Origin: Lanius collurio
Taxonomy: Eukaryota > Chordata > Aves > Passeriformes > Laniidae
Direction: 5' to 3'
Assembly (NCBI GenBank): GCA_020086605.1
Contig: JACBWW010000083.1
Span: 167,157 to 231,156 of the forward strand
Length of the DNA stretch: 64,000 bases
The first letter of the stretch is position 1. Each line of letters starts with the position of its first letter. Shown here in pieces: positions 24,859-38,300 of this stretch. The notes under the pieces are model-generated. The model was given only the letters and a program-made list of their open reading frames with translations, did no database searches and was not told the DNA's origin. Position numbers and translations under genes: made by a program.

Positions 24859-27800
24859 CTTTCAGGGGATTTTGTTCAGAAGTGTTGATGCAGCATCACC
24901 TCCCTGAACCTCTCTGTGTCAGGATGTGTGAGGACTCAGGAGCCTCCAGTGCAGGGATGTGCATGTGGAGGGTGGGGATGGTGTTGTTGCAGGGCTGGGA
25001 TCTGCTGCCCCGTGGATCCCTGATGTCCCTGGGTACCTGAAAGAAACACACAGAATTCTGATACAACCTGCAGCCTCATTCTCTGCTACAGCTTTGGTAT
25101 TCAAAGGTCATTCAAGCTGTGAAGAGTTGGGTTTTCATTTATGTTTGGTGGAAATCCTTAAGGCTGCTCTGTCCTTTGGGACACCTCCTCGTGGGGAGCT
25201 GGTTACTTGATCATGTCTTGTTTGCAACCTGTGATTTTGTGAGTAATTTTCTGTTAAAGCCAGGTTGGGGCTAAGCATGTCAAAGGTGGACTTTGTGGTT
25301 ACGTGTTCATGTTTCTACTCCTGCTGTGGGTGAATTCTGCCCCTTTCTGTCAGTATTACCATATCCTGCTCCTCTCTGACTCGTGTGCAGTGTCCCCACT
25401 GTGTGCTGGAGGTCCCTGAGAGTGCCAGGGAGTGCTCACAGCAGGTGAAGGATCCCCTGGCTGCTGCTGGGAATAAAGCACAGCACAGCTGAGAAACACA
25501 CACTGCCTGTGCTGTGCTTTCCAGCAAACCTTAAATCAAATTCCTGAAGGGACTGGAAACACAAGCTGGGTCCCTTGTCAAGCATTCCTCTCAAGAAAGG
25601 ATATCCAATAACTGTACAAAAGCATGTGCAGAATTATTGCAGGCCTTCTGGGGCTGCTCCACCAAAGCTGTTACTGCTCAAGCACCTTGTTTTTCAGATT
25701 GTAAATCTGCCCCTTTAACTTCTATTTGAAGGACAAGGCTAAACACAGAAGCTGAAAGATCTGCCAGGGTATTCATGTAGTGCAAGTGTGAGTTCCTGGG
25801 TGTACAAGGTGGGTCTAGGTGAAAAGTCTAAGCAGAAACACAAGATTGGGATTGTTTACTACAGACAACTATTTACACTGCTGCTAATCCATCTGGGCTG
25901 AGCTTTTACAAGGCAGAGGTCACCTAGAAAAAACACCAAGCAATCTTTTGCCCCCCAAAGTAAATAAAAATAGCATTTTTTTATAAAAAATGGAAGTGAT
26001 AAGTTTATGAGTTAGAATATTTAAGCTTTATTTGTTCATTTGTTTGTTTTATGTAGGTGGGAGATTGGAATTTTCCTCTGTAAAACTTCAAGGTCAGTGG
26101 GTTATTTTTTTATTTTGAATTTAGATTTTTTTTAAAAGGAGAGAGGAGGACATTCAGGCAATTTCCCAACACCATCTATATTTAATTTAGGATTAGCAGT
26201 AAAAAACATTAAGTTCACACCTTTTCTCTCTCTCTCTTTGCTTTTCCTGTCACCTCCTTACGAGTTGTACTGAAGTGCACCTTGAAACATGTTTTATGGC
26301 ATTAAGATTTGTAGGAACCCAGGGATCCTGAGAGATCCCCTGATTATATGATGGTGGTGATGATGATGATGAGAGAGATGTTCAACCAATGTGCAAAAGA
26401 AAAAAACAAAATGCCAGAACACAAAAAACCCCACTACTGGATGTGTTAGGATGTGTTAAGTGCCAGTGAAGGGAATCAAATAAGAACAGGAACTAAACAG
26501 ACTCCCTTTTAGTTCTTCTTTTACAGAATTATTATAAATACACTCTGTCAGGTGTGAAATCAGCATTTAGAATATTTAGAATATTGGAGAAGTAAATAAG
26601 GCTGCAGAAAAACACTTATGTGTAAAAGCATCTGTGTAGCCTAGGGCTGATGGAAAAAATATGAGCCAACTCCACAATGCCATTTACAAACTGAGGCAGA
26701 GAATTTAAAATGTTTTTCTTACTGTTTTATGGAGTGGTTTTTTGGTAGGTATTTCTGTGTTTGTTTAGATTTTTTAAGTACTTAACCATTTCATTTCTAG
26801 TGACTTTGAAACAACAAGTTGAAAACACTGAAAACTCCCCCTTTGGAGATGACAGGTATTTTAAAGAGTTATTAAAATATGGAACTTAACATTCCTATGT
26901 CATTTGCCCATTTTCTAAAGTTTCTCTGACTGTGAAGATTACTTTTTCTCTTTCTTTAAAATAGAGTTAAAGGAGAAAATAATAAGTATATTTTTGGAGA
27001 GAGAATGCATAAAGAACCTTTCCTTCCACCAGGGCTCTTGTCTAGTGAGGTGCCTGAGCTGTTCCTCATGGTGTCTTTGACAAGAAATGTGCTCTCATTT
27101 TGCTGAGGAGACGATGCTGAAGCCCTCAGTGGGCATTTCTGTCCCAAGTTTGCTGCCAGAAAAGCTGAGGTTTGGTGCAGAGTGCTGTGGTTGGAATGTC
27201 CATCGAGCCAGCACATGAAGGGGAGGATGGCTGAGTTCCCATTTGGGTTTTTATGGGTGAAGTGATTTGGTTTCCTGGAGCTGCTCTGGGGACGTTCTTC
27301 TGGTGCAGCTGGAATAAAACCTTAGCAAAGAGGAGCTGCTTTGCACTCCATCGTTCAGGGTCTCCTAAGCCACTGCCCTGGGCCACTGATTGTTCCTAGC
27401 CAGTGTCAGCTTTTGTTAGTCTCGTTAAAACCCATTCTTTCCCTCACAAAACTCCCTGTTACCCTCTTTGATCAGAAGCTGCTATGTCTTGGCCCAGTTT
27501 CAGCACACGCCTACGGATCTGCTGTTGAACACTTTGGTCTCCTCCTGTCTCTTTAAACTCATCTTTTCAAAGTGCACCAAGGAGAACAGTTTTTAACATC
27601 AATAGTGAGGAGCAGATATAACCACACAAGTATCTTGTATTGGGTATAAATAAAATTTTAATCATTAAGGAAAAAAGTACTTCTCATGTAAAAGATGCTT
27701 GAAGAGCTGTGCTATTTTTTAAATTTCCTCAGTTTAGCATCCTATTTATAAAACCTTTTATGCATCTGAAATGACCCTTGGTAAGAGAATCTCACAGTAT

Positions 27801-29665
27801 ATCAGTTCAAGGTTTGGTTAATTGTTCCCTGTGCAGGGGCTTTAGATCTAAGTGTCATCCTCATTCTGATTTTAATTGTTCAATAAGAACACATGATTAG
27901 CATAATGGTTTTTTCACTCTTTTGAAGTTCAGTGTTTATAACCCTTTTGGTAGCAAGGTTCTGTTGATAACTAATGGAATCAGGATGCTGATTTTTATTT
28001 GTGATGTGTGTGCAGTTTGCAGTGAGGGATATAATCATTGTGGGCTCGTGTTGCTGGAGCTGTATTTTCACATTTCATTCAAACATTATGTACAACTGAG
28101 AATGGAGGCAACAGACAAATAGGGAAACTGAGAACTTCATTTCAACCCTTGAACGTTCATCCAGGTCTCAGTGCATCTTTTGATTTTGGACACTGGAAGA
28201 AGTTTTCTTCAGTTCTTCCATGTTTCCTTCTGTGTCCATTTCTGAAATGATGAGGAGTCCAGCAGGAATGCCTCGGTGCAGGGAGTCACTGCTCTGGTGC
28301 CTTGGGAGCAGGGCAGTTGAAGAGATACAAACATCACTTAATCCAATAATTCTGGTTGTTCAGGGAGGGAATTACATGTTTCTTTTTAGTGAAATTTCAA
28401 TCAATGTCTTTCCTCTGAACTCAAAACTTTCCAGCATTTCCTGCTCAAAATGTTCAGCCACGAGCAGTTGCTAACACTGATTAATGATGTGTGACCTGTT
28501 AGTGGGGCTTCACCCTCAGTGCTGGTTTGTGGGAATCAAGGAGGTGACTTTCCTCACTGCTGTAAAGAACTCATGCAGGGAATGAAATTCATTATCTTTG
28601 CTGCTGGGGCAGCTGTGTGATAGATGTCTGAAGCCACAAATGGGAAATGTGGCTTCTGGAAATGGTGAGGAGTCCTTACTGCTTCTTCATGGCTCTGAGG
28701 CAGCACCGCCCTGGGGAGGTCCCACTGAACTGGGTGCCTGCACTCTCCAGGCACAGCAGAGGTGACACCACAGAGCCCTTGGGAACACACCTGAGGGTGA
28801 GCAGGATTTTCATGTGGCTGAAGTCTTGCAAAGGGACCCCTGCCTGAAAGGGGCTGCGCTCTCAGTGCAGCGAGGACATCCCACACCTGTGCAGGGCGTG
28901 CTGGCACAGGGAGAGCCAGTCTGGGACAGAGGGGACACCACCCTGAGACAAAGAGGAGATGACGTTTGGCACAAGGCAGCAGGATGGAGTTTCTGCAGAG
29001 AAGAGTTCCCTGGGGATGGGAGGACTTGCACTGAGAGCATCTCGGAGTTTTCAAAGCCACCAAGCTGTGGCATGAGGAAGGTGTGTGCTCCTTGTGAATG
29101 GGCAGCTCTTAGCTCGAGGGTACTGTAAATAATGCTAATATCAATAGCCTAGATAATATTTTACTGGTTGCTAAGGGAACCAGACTCCCTGCATTTCTTT
29201 TTTGTTGTTAGGGTGGGAATTGGTGTGTATTCTAGAATGGTCTGGAGAACTGAGCACGCAGTTTTCACACTTTTTCTCTGCAGGTCATCCAGACAGCTTG
29301 TTAGAAAAATACTTTCTTTTGGATCTCTAGATACAATCATTGGCAAATCTTGAAGTTTGAGGTCTTTATTAAATTCCTTCACCCCTAAGACACCATGATA
29401 ATAACTTCATATAATTTGGAAAGAGGTAAATAATAGATTTTACTCTGATTTTTATGGTAGTTTTGAAGTACTTGATGAAGAGACTTGTCAATTATGTGAC
29501 AATATTCCTGGAGCAGTTCATTAATGCTTGCTCCTCCTGGAAGGTGTGTGAGTGGCCCCTGTGCTCAGAACTTAGACAGGATACCCACAGGAACCACAGT
29601 CCTTGCCACTGTACATGGCACTGTTTGGTGCAGACTGCCTTTCCTTGCTGAAAACTTGCCATGTT
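24859..29665. other. Unannotated unique sequence
   Basis: Unique DNA with GC-richer patches around 24900-25030, 25380-25470 and 28680-29060. A small GAT repeat lies at 26348-26372. The 169-codon minus-strand frame at 28554-29063 lies in a GC-rich patch, is overlapped by open plus-strand frames, and shows no domain. No gene is supported. Confidence 0.5.
26348..26372. repeat. (GAT)n microsatellite
   Basis: About eight imperfect GAT/GGT triplets. Confidence 0.8.
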
Positions 29666-30037
29666 TCATCCATACAAACATTTTTCATGGCTTCTGTGTG
29701 CTTCTAAGAAGGACCAGTATTCTGGCAAATAATTATTTCTTTCTGACAAATTTCCATGAGGGCTCTGAGCATCTGTGCTGCTTTGGCCCGGAGCGTGGCT
29801 GTGCATTAGTGAGGAACCAGAAGCCTCTCCCATTGAACTGGCTTTTGATGGCACTTCTCTTTCAGTCTCATGCTTGAAGTTGGTTTCTTTTAGTGTTGGG
29901 AGTTGGTCTTCTGTTGCTGCAAAAAAAGAAAATGTCTCTGTAGCAGGAAAGAGATTTCCTGTCTCCTTACTGCTGGTGCTGAGCCTCACAGAGTGAACAG
30001 ACTGTTCCTTGATGCTGTAACTTGGCCCAGTTTCTTC
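29666..30037 (-). other. Weak exon candidate with good acceptor (minus strand)
   Basis: Read on the minus strand, a pyrimidine-rich tract ending TTCTTTTTCTTGCAG (AG at 30038-30039) looks like a good splice acceptor. A frame then stays open for about 123 codons and ends in TGA. The peptide is rich in Ser, Thr and Glu, as in disordered protein regions, and has no recognised domain. No donor site or polyadenylation signal clearly completes an exon. Minus-strand frames here tend to look charged and protein-like because of base composition, so chance remains likely. Confidence 0.15.
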
Positions 30038-33000
30038 CTGCAAGAAAAAGAATTGTCTGTGCCTTGATAGGGTGAATCTTGAAATTTAAGGGAGGGCATT
30101 GTTGCAAAAGAATTCCTGTAGCTGCCATGTCCAGTACAGGGAACTCAGAGCACATCGTGAGAGACTCCCAGATCCTTTTGGCACCTGGAATTTTAAAGTT
30201 TCTGCTCTGCAGTTCCTACATTTATTTTCCTCTGTGCACAGCAGCAACACATGTTGTACAACCTTCTTCTGGCCCAGAAGGTATCAGCTGCATAGGAATT
30301 ACTGACAGAGATATGAGCTCTTTTATTTTTTCTTAAAAAAAACCCAAAACAACAAAAACCAGCCCTGTAACCAAAGGCAGGGATTTACTGAGGGTCTTGG
30401 CTGTGCAGCTGCTGCCTTTGGATGTGCAGGTTGGTTGGTTCAGCTGCATAATATATTATGGATCATTTCATTACACTGGAAGTACATCTCCAATATACAA
30501 TTCACGTTGGGAAGCAGCTTTTTATTAAAGGATTCAGGTGTTGGCATTGCAAAGCACTAAAATTTTATTATTTGGATTCTGAGAGGTCTGGGGATGTTTA
30601 CCAGCCAGATCATGGATTCCAACCAGACATTTGTCTGCACAGAGATTTCTTCTGGTGTTCTCAGTGAAGTACCTAATAGGATTTGGCCTGTCAGTTCAGT
30701 TCCTGACACACAGATGCCCACATTACAGAAGCCAGCAGTGTTCTTAATATCAATTGGATGTCTCTGTTAGTGTTCATAGCTGCTGGGTATGGAAAATCAC
30801 CCTGTGAAGACTATGCTTCATTTAGAACTAATCATCATTAATTTTCAAAGAGAAAGAATGGTCTTCTGGCTAAAATACAGCACTTGAGTTTTAGGTTCTC
30901 TCACTCTGGAGCTGGATTTCTGTTTCTCTGGGTAAACTTTTGGGTTTGGACTCTTTAAGAAATGAGAGCTGCTTGCTGAAAACTTCTGTTCTCAGGTTCC
31001 TTTGAAATTGTAGTTGGGCTGAGGCTGGAGACACCTCTGCTTTCTCCTTAACTCTGCCCTTCCCCTGCAGATCCAGGCCACGTGGATAGAAAGGGTACCC
31101 TGGGTAAGGTCAGGAGTTTTCAGGTAGAACAAACTGTGTTAAACACATCAACCCACGATGCACATTACTGCAGGCTTTACATAATCAGAAGGACAAGAAG
31201 GTCACTCTTTTTTCAGGTTCCCTTGCAGGTAATATCCAAATATTTTATGTAAACTGTGCAAACCCAAAGCAAACCCAGCCAGAGAAGCCCCACAGCTGTT
31301 CAGGTGTTAAAGCAATGCTAAAGTCACACATACAAACCTCAGTGAGGCTTCCACCTCAATGGAGAGATTCAACTCTGTTGCCTTGTAGCAAAAATCTCAT
31401 CATGGTTATTTTCTGGACCTATTTTCTTGGGTATTTGGGGTAAATCCACCAGTGTGAATACATTGGTTCTCTTCTTCTGCTCATATTCAAGGAATATATG
31501 GAAGAAGCAGTAGGTAGAAGCAAGAATATGGCTTCTTGATCATCATTAAACTTGGGGAGGAAATCCATGGTATTTAGGCAGGTTAATGAAGGGGAAATAA
31601 TCTTTTACAAAGCTGCTTTTCCTCTTCCCTGTCTTGTTCCAATATTTTCTCCTTAAAACCCTTCTGCTTGCTTTTACCCTCTTCTTGTGTATGTAAGTAT
31701 AGGGAAATGAAATGGCCTTAATGGTACCTATTAAAAAATCTGCTTTATAAATCCATTTGTTCACGTTCATCTTCCATTCACATAACTCCCAGCCTCAGAA
31801 TGTTAGTGGGCTGTTCTGCAGTTTAGCCACTCTTGTACTCTTTTTACTCTTTTTTTTTCCCAATCCCTCATTTTATTTCCTTCTGTATGCTCTCTGAACA
31901 CAACTTTGGGAGCTAATGAATTAATATTTGAGCTGTTTAGCAGTGTGTTCTGCTGCAGCCCTTCTGTCTCTGTCCATACAATATCCTGAAACACTTTATG
32001 TGTGGAATAAACAGCCTTTGCAGTCCATGACTTCAAAGCCTGAGTGCTCTGCTACTTTACTGAATGCAGTAAATTTTAAGATAGATTGTAATCCTGTTGG
32101 CTTTTAGAATGCCTAACAACTTTTAGAAACTACAAATCATTACATAAATGGAATGGAGCAGCAGTGTACTGAACGTGCAGACATTTTATTGTGCAACCAT
32201 TTCATTGTGCAAGGAATTTATATGTCTGTATAATTCTGCTATAAATACACATCTGCCAAATATTCTTTAACTTAATGTGGTACACAGAACTTTACCATAT
32301 TAATTCCTTTCGTCCTTATAACAATCATGTTTTAATATGAGCTGATTGAAGTTGCAGAGTCTGTAGCAAAAGATTCATTGGATTCTCTAAAAGCCTCTCA
32401 TAGCAGCCTATACTAAACCGTATATTAAAAGTAAAGAAAGATTTTGTGTAGGAATAAATCCAGCATGCCAATAAGAGCTTGAAAGGCAGCAGTGAGATTG
32501 CATCTTGGTTTAGAGGCTTGCTTGGTAGTGATGGAAATTCATAAATTTGTCATAGAGGGGAGAGAGCTCGGTGTGCTCCTGCTCAGGTGAGTGCTTTGCA
32601 GCCCAGATGCAGCCTGGATTTCAGCTGAGCCCGGCCAAGGGGCCCCAGGGGCAGGTGGTGTTTCCTGCCTGCAGAAGCCCCTCAGCCCTCCTTGAGTCTG
32701 CCTGGGGTGTGGAAGTTCAGGCAAACTGCAGAGATTGAGTCACAGCCCTGGCTGAGGGGTCCAGGCTGCACAAAGCAAAGGTGGGTCACAGCTTCCAAGT
32801 TATTGCTTTGGTCACACTGGTGTGTTCTCAGGAGGATCCATGAGCAGCCTGTGGAAAATAAACCCAGGTGAGATGCAGGGTGAGTGCTCTGACCTGAGGC
32901 TCAGAGCCACCCTCTATCACAGCTACCTGCTGGGCTCACACATTACTGCAATCAGATTTTTGTGGTTTTGTATGGGGAATTCTTGGCTCTGCCAAGCTAT

Positions 33001-35509
33001 AACGAAATTAAGAGGCTGAAACCCAAACTGTGCTTTCTGAGCTGTTGTGTGTGGTTTCTGTGTGGTGTCACGTTTCAGAGCATCAGACCAGTCATTTGTG
33101 TATTGCCAGCTATAAACTGAAATAGTTGCAAATATCACTGGTATAATTGTGTTTATTCAATGTGTGCATTTCTGTCCAGTGCCAAATGTCATTCCAAGAC
33201 ATGAGGCTTGTTTCCATGAGAGCTAGAAAAGAAATTAGGATAATATTCCCAAGAAAATTGAAAAAGGGCATAGTAGGTGAGCAGTTCCTATTTTACCTTT
33301 TTCTTCAGTGAATAAAATACACAAATCTTGAAAATTTGAGGCCACTAATGCATGGTTCCTCTGTTGCTTTGAAGACATTACTGTGGATAATTTTTTAAAT
33401 CTGTGTGTGTCTGGGAACAGTTTCAATGCTTTTTTTTCCAGCATTATCAGCAGTTGTAGTCTCTGCAGTGTGACAAGGTGCATGGCAGCTCCTGTCAGAT
33501 GCTCCTGAACACAAAATGTCACTCTTTATCAACCCCTAATAATCCAAATTGGCTCTCCATCTTGGCAGCCTTGCAGGCTCTTTCACACAATGCTCAGCTC
33601 TGGGAAACATCCACAAACTTTTTCAAACCTTTGTTGTGACCTTCACTCCTTGAAGTTAATTTAAATTAAACACCAATTTTGGTCACTTAGGCTGATCTTG
33701 CAATCATAATTATGTATTTTTGTCATGGTTATGTACTTTTATTTTATATATTTGAGCATAAACATGCTGAACTGTCTCTCTTGTGAGCTGAAAAATATGT
33801 GTATTTGTTTTCAAGCTAGGGTTCTTTGTTGCTGAAATAACAGGTTGGGTCAGATTGTAAATTCTACCTCTGGGAACTGGTGAAGTGTTCCTGGGAGGTC
33901 ACAGTTCAAGTCCTTCCTCTGGTAGTACTCACACAGGTATTTCTGTCCATTCTGGCCAAGAATTTAATGAGCCTGGAACTTTTCCATACATTTTTCTGCC
34001 CTGCCTTACAGATGGTCTGTAGGTTATGCTGTGGGACAGAGGAGCAGCAGAATGAGGATCTGAAATTGCCCTGGTTCTGCTGAGCAGTGGAGAATTTCAG
34101 TTTTCTCCCTTTCTCATGCCTTCCATGGCTTCTTAAGGAAAATGTGCCTCTTCTCTTCCTCATCCATCACACAATTATTGGTGCTGTTGAAGCAGGTAGT
34201 TCTCCTGCTCCTATTTGTACTGCTGATTTAGCTTGTTACTCAGCTCCTCCGTGCCTGACAGCTCCCCCCTGTAAAATGTGTATTTTAAGACTGCTTACAT
34301 GAATAAACTGGCTTTAAAATTCAGGGTTGGGTGATAGTACTATGAAAAGCCAACCTGGTACTAACACTGCATGTAAAATCTCTAGTAGGAAGTAGCAGAT
34401 TATTTAGACAAGATTATGCAAGTGCCAATTATGTGCCTTGCAAAATAGGAGTAAAAAATCGTCCCTAAATTTTCCTGCAGATTTGGGACAAAACTTAGAC
34501 CTCCAGAGTGCATTTCAGAGGAGTGAGAAGCATATGTTATTGAAGAATATTAAATTCTTGGAAGAACTGAATGCAGCTTGGGATGGGAGTGATATTTTGG
34601 TTTTAAATTAATTCCAGTCTGGAAAGATAACAGAGGGGAAAAAAAGTCATTTTCTTGCGTCCAGATGAAATGAATGTCATGTGTCTTCATTTGCACTTGT
34701 TACTTCTCATTCTTTCAGTCAAAGAGACTAGGAATTAACAGTTGGAGGAACTGATGCACTCCTTGTTTGGTTTAGATCAGATATATCTCTTTCAGGATTT
34801 TATTCAAAGCTTTTAGGAAAAATCATCCTAATTTAAGAACAGGAGATCAAAAATTCAAGGTAGAAACCGCCTTCTAATTCTTTCTTATTGTAAGACTTTG
34901 TTTTGTGGGTTTACACCTAATTTCTCTATATTTATTAAGAGAATAAGATACCTTTTCCTTATTCTTTTAGCATCCTCTATTTGTAGGAGCAAGCTTCCTG
35001 TACCAGGAAAAATATCGGGGTTTTTATGAAATGCTAACTGATGCCTTTGGGCACATTTCCTGCTTTTACACAATGCACAAATGTATGCTTAAAGTAAACA
35101 TTTCAAACAGTCGCTGATTTGCTGTGTTTTTCTGAAAGTGTTGTTTTCTTAGCAGATTAATTGACTTGACAAAATGTATCTCCTGAAGCTCCAGCCTTTA
35201 ATGCTTCCAGTAAATATCTCCAGCCCTCCTTTCTAGTGGAAGCTTTTTGTGTCTGGAAGATTTTGTATAAATGAGGTGATAAAGAGTCACCGCAGATAAG
35301 ATGTGCTTTTGTGCTTCTGCTTTGTGTGAGGAACTTCAGCTTAGCTGGGGCTCTGAGGGTTCCTGTGATTTGTCTTCCAGACTTGTAGTGTTCTTGAGCC
35401 ACATTTGTTACCTCCTTTGAAGAGCTAACATTTTTTCTGATGTGTGCATTAACCTGGAAGAGCTTGCTTGGTTTCTTTCTTTCTCTTTGGAGTGTGAGTG
35501 TCATCCAAA
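30038..35509. other. Unannotated unique sequence
   Basis: AT-rich unique DNA. Minus-strand frames of 60-115 codons occur (for example 35157-35504 and 33235-33522) but lack domains and splice context. No tandem array or transposon is recognised. Confidence 0.5.
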
Positions 35510-35700
35510 AGAGATCCCTATGAGTGTGTAAACGTTAATGCATTAAACGTGCTGCTGGGCCATAAACACCTCACTTAAATCAATAAGTTGTAATTACAGC
35601 GGGCAGTAGGTCTCAGTTCTTCTTTTGACCCTAAGAAAGCCCTTTCCTACCAGTACGAAAGAAAAACAGCCGAGCAAATTCAAACTTGTGATATGTTTCT
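35510..35700. promoter_or_regulatory. Candidate conserved non-coding element with homeobox-like sites
   Basis: A compact block with a perfect 12-bp palindrome TTAATGCATTAA at 35535-35546, made of two inverted TTAAT half-sites of homeodomain type. CCATAAAC, ATCAATAA and TTGTAATTACAG follow within 70 bp. This density of AT-core developmental motifs is typical of vertebrate enhancers. It is inferred from motifs only. Confidence 0.3.
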
Positions 35701-38029
35701 TTTTGCCTGCTCAACGGTGTATAAAAATGAAAACATAAATGTATTTCTTGCACTCTTTATCTAGATTTAAAGGGTGTATTTCACTTTAAATGGCGTCTGG
35801 CTCTTCTAGTCTATCACATACGATTAATTTTTTTTACTTTGTTAAGCATGTGTTTCTTCTGACTGCAAAAAGTTCTGTAGATTTTCATTCCTTCCCATTT
35901 TCCCAGCTTTTTGCTGCCCCCAGTACAAGAAAGCGGAGGTCATACAAAGTGACTTTTTGGAGTTTGCCTGCTGTAGTAGCTGTGAGCCTCAGACTTTCAC
36001 TCCCTGCTTCTCAGCTTTCACAGTTTACCTGTGAGATTCAGGACTTCTCAGACATGGAAATGTCAGTGACAGTTTGGCTTAGTGTCAGTGCTGTGGATTC
36101 TAGACTGGAGCTGTCAAACAGACTATAGTGCAAAAGGAAATGGAATTATTATCCCTCCACTTAAGATGGCAGATTCATAGATATTTGCCTGTGTCTGGAA
36201 CTCTTTGTGTCAAAATATGTGCCTCAGCCACGTTCAAATATTTCACACACAAGTACTTGAACACTCTTGTAGAGCTGCACTCGACCTAAATTCCTGCCAA
36301 GGAAATTTGCCCCCCTGGGCTCCATCCAAGGTGGAAATGCAGCCACTGCAGGTGCTGTCATTGCTCCAGTGTCAGTGCCAGTGGTGGAATAGCAGAGGAG
36401 TGTCAGAGCCCAAATGGGGAGGGGGGCACGGGCAGGAGCTCCCACACACGGGGATTTAGGAACAGAACGGTGCAGAGCCCCAAGCACGTGGTGGGAGGTC
36501 AGGTTTTACCTTCCCATTTCCTGGGTTTGGGGTTTTGTTGGTGGAAAGCAGCTCTGGGTGGGCTGGTTTGTCCCTTCATGTGCTGGAAGAGCTGTGGGAG
36601 CTGAGGGCAGGCACAGGGGTGTCACCCTGTTTTTAGAAATCTTTTAGCCTTCTGATATTTCCATTCTAGTTACACCTTTCCCACGCTTTGTTCTGTAAAC
36701 ACTCAGTTGTTTTGCATTCCTTCATAGAGGTGGAGAGAAGCTGATGGATGGGTAACCTGTCCAGTGTCATTGGAGAGGTGGCTCTTCCACCCTCCAATGC
36801 CCTGTCTCTTTTGTAAAATTATAAATAGTGGAGTCAGAAAATAAACTTCCTCTTTTCACCCTCACCTTCAGCCGTGTGAACACGCGTGTGCTTTCGTGTC
36901 CTACAGCGACACAGGGGCACCGCTCCTCTGCCCTGTCACTGGCCCCTGCGTCCTCTCCCCAGCACTGGCAGGGACTGTTCTGCCTCCCTGAGCTTCGCCA
37001 TGACCTGACCACCATTCTCACACCAGTGCTGCCCTGGCACTGCACCTTCCCCAGACTGGTCCCTTCAAACCCCAGCACCACTCTGTGCTCCCCAGGGCCT
37101 GCCAAGGACCTCCCCAGTGGGCCAAGGCAGAGCCCAGCTCCTCCAGGAGGAATCATTGCTCTGGAATCACTCGGCCCCTTGATCAGCAAGCTGTTAGTCC
37201 ATTCAGCACGGGGGTTCTTGCTGTGTCTCCCCAAATACTTTCATTGTCACTGCTGTTTCCTTCCTCACTGGAGTACAAACATTGACAAGGGCTGGGGGAA
37301 GAAGGAATGCTCAGGAATTCAGTCTTGTAGGTGCATTGGCTTTTCAGCCCCTGAGATCCCAGCTGCTCCAACAGCTGAGCCTGGTGGTTCTGCTCCTGCC
37401 CCATTCCTGTGGATACTCTCTCTCTCTCTCTGCACAAGACTGTGCATCTCAAAAGCCCTTCTACATTTCCTCTCTTTGTTACATCAATTCCCGAGGGCAG
37501 AAATTGTTCTGCTGCCCATGGAACCCGGTCAGTCACTCTCACACTCGTGGCAGTGAGAATGGTGCTGGTGATACTGGTGGGGTTCTGAAGCAGTGAGAGG
37601 GGCATGTGACAGAGATGATGGCATCATTTCTCAACACATTTTTATCCCACAACTTGGTTGTGAAAATACTGTTTTTAACATGGTTTCTGCTATGAGAAGA
37701 AACTCACTCTCAAACATCTTGGAGTGCTTGGTGGGCAGATGATTACAAAATTGATTTGTACCTAATGGACTTGGGCTTCCTGCAGTTTTTCTGTTAGTCT
37801 CTCCCACTTCAGCACCATGTTCCTAAAGTGTTAACAAGCTCATCCATTTCCTCCCACCTCCAATTGCCCCTTCTTCTCAAACCCTTCCTATGTTATAGCT
37901 GAAAAATAGATAACAGGCACCAAATTAATTCTGGTTAATTATTTGTTGGTTGGTTGAAGAGGGAACTACGGAGGAGCTGACACGGAAGCCTTTGCTGCAT
38001 CAAGATGCACACAATTTTGATACCATCTC
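35701..38029. other. Unannotated sequence with GC-rich segment
   Basis: Contains a GC-richer segment at about 36280-37560 holding the longest frame of the window, 242 codons on the plus strand at 36828-37556. That frame is Pro/Ser/Leu/Cys-rich without a domain, and minus-strand frames overlap nearly all of it. I therefore call it chance. A CT repeat lies at 37415-37432. Confidence 0.5.
37415..37432. repeat. (CT)n microsatellite
   Basis: About nine CT units. Confidence 0.8.
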
Positions 38030-38300
38030 TCTATCACTTTGAAAATTCCCTGTCCCCTCCGCCCCCCCAGCCCCACCCCTCCCAGGAGGCAATTTAATGG
38101 TCCACGAAGCTGCCGTGCTTTTGTCATAGTGGTTGTAATTGGTCAATCAGCTCCAAAGTCATCAGGGATGACTGACATCCAGCAGTTTGCCGTGTGCTTA
38201 AACTGCCAATTTGCGCTTCACAGTGGCATTGTGTCAGCTGTCTTTCCCGAGAAAAGGAGGCAGAAATATTTAAAATGCCCTTCTAGCAACAACTAGAGAC
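38030..38300. promoter_or_regulatory. Candidate conserved non-coding element
   Basis: Complex, non-repetitive block containing TTGTAATTGGTCAATCAG (inverted CCAAT-like and homeodomain-like cores), ATGACTGACATCC (TALE-homeodomain-like TGAC sites) and TTAAACTGCCAATTTGCG. Its flanks are simpler. Inferred from motif density; untested. Confidence 0.28.

Noticed and set aside
28554..29063. 169-codon minus-strand frame as a gene
   Set aside because: GC-rich patch, overlapping open plus-strand frames, no domain and no splice context.
36828..37556. Longest open frame of the window (242 codons, plus strand)
   Set aside because: It lies in a GC-richer patch, is Pro/Ser/Cys/Leu-rich with no domain, and is overlapped by open minus-strand frames over most of its length. 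A low density of stop codons explains it.
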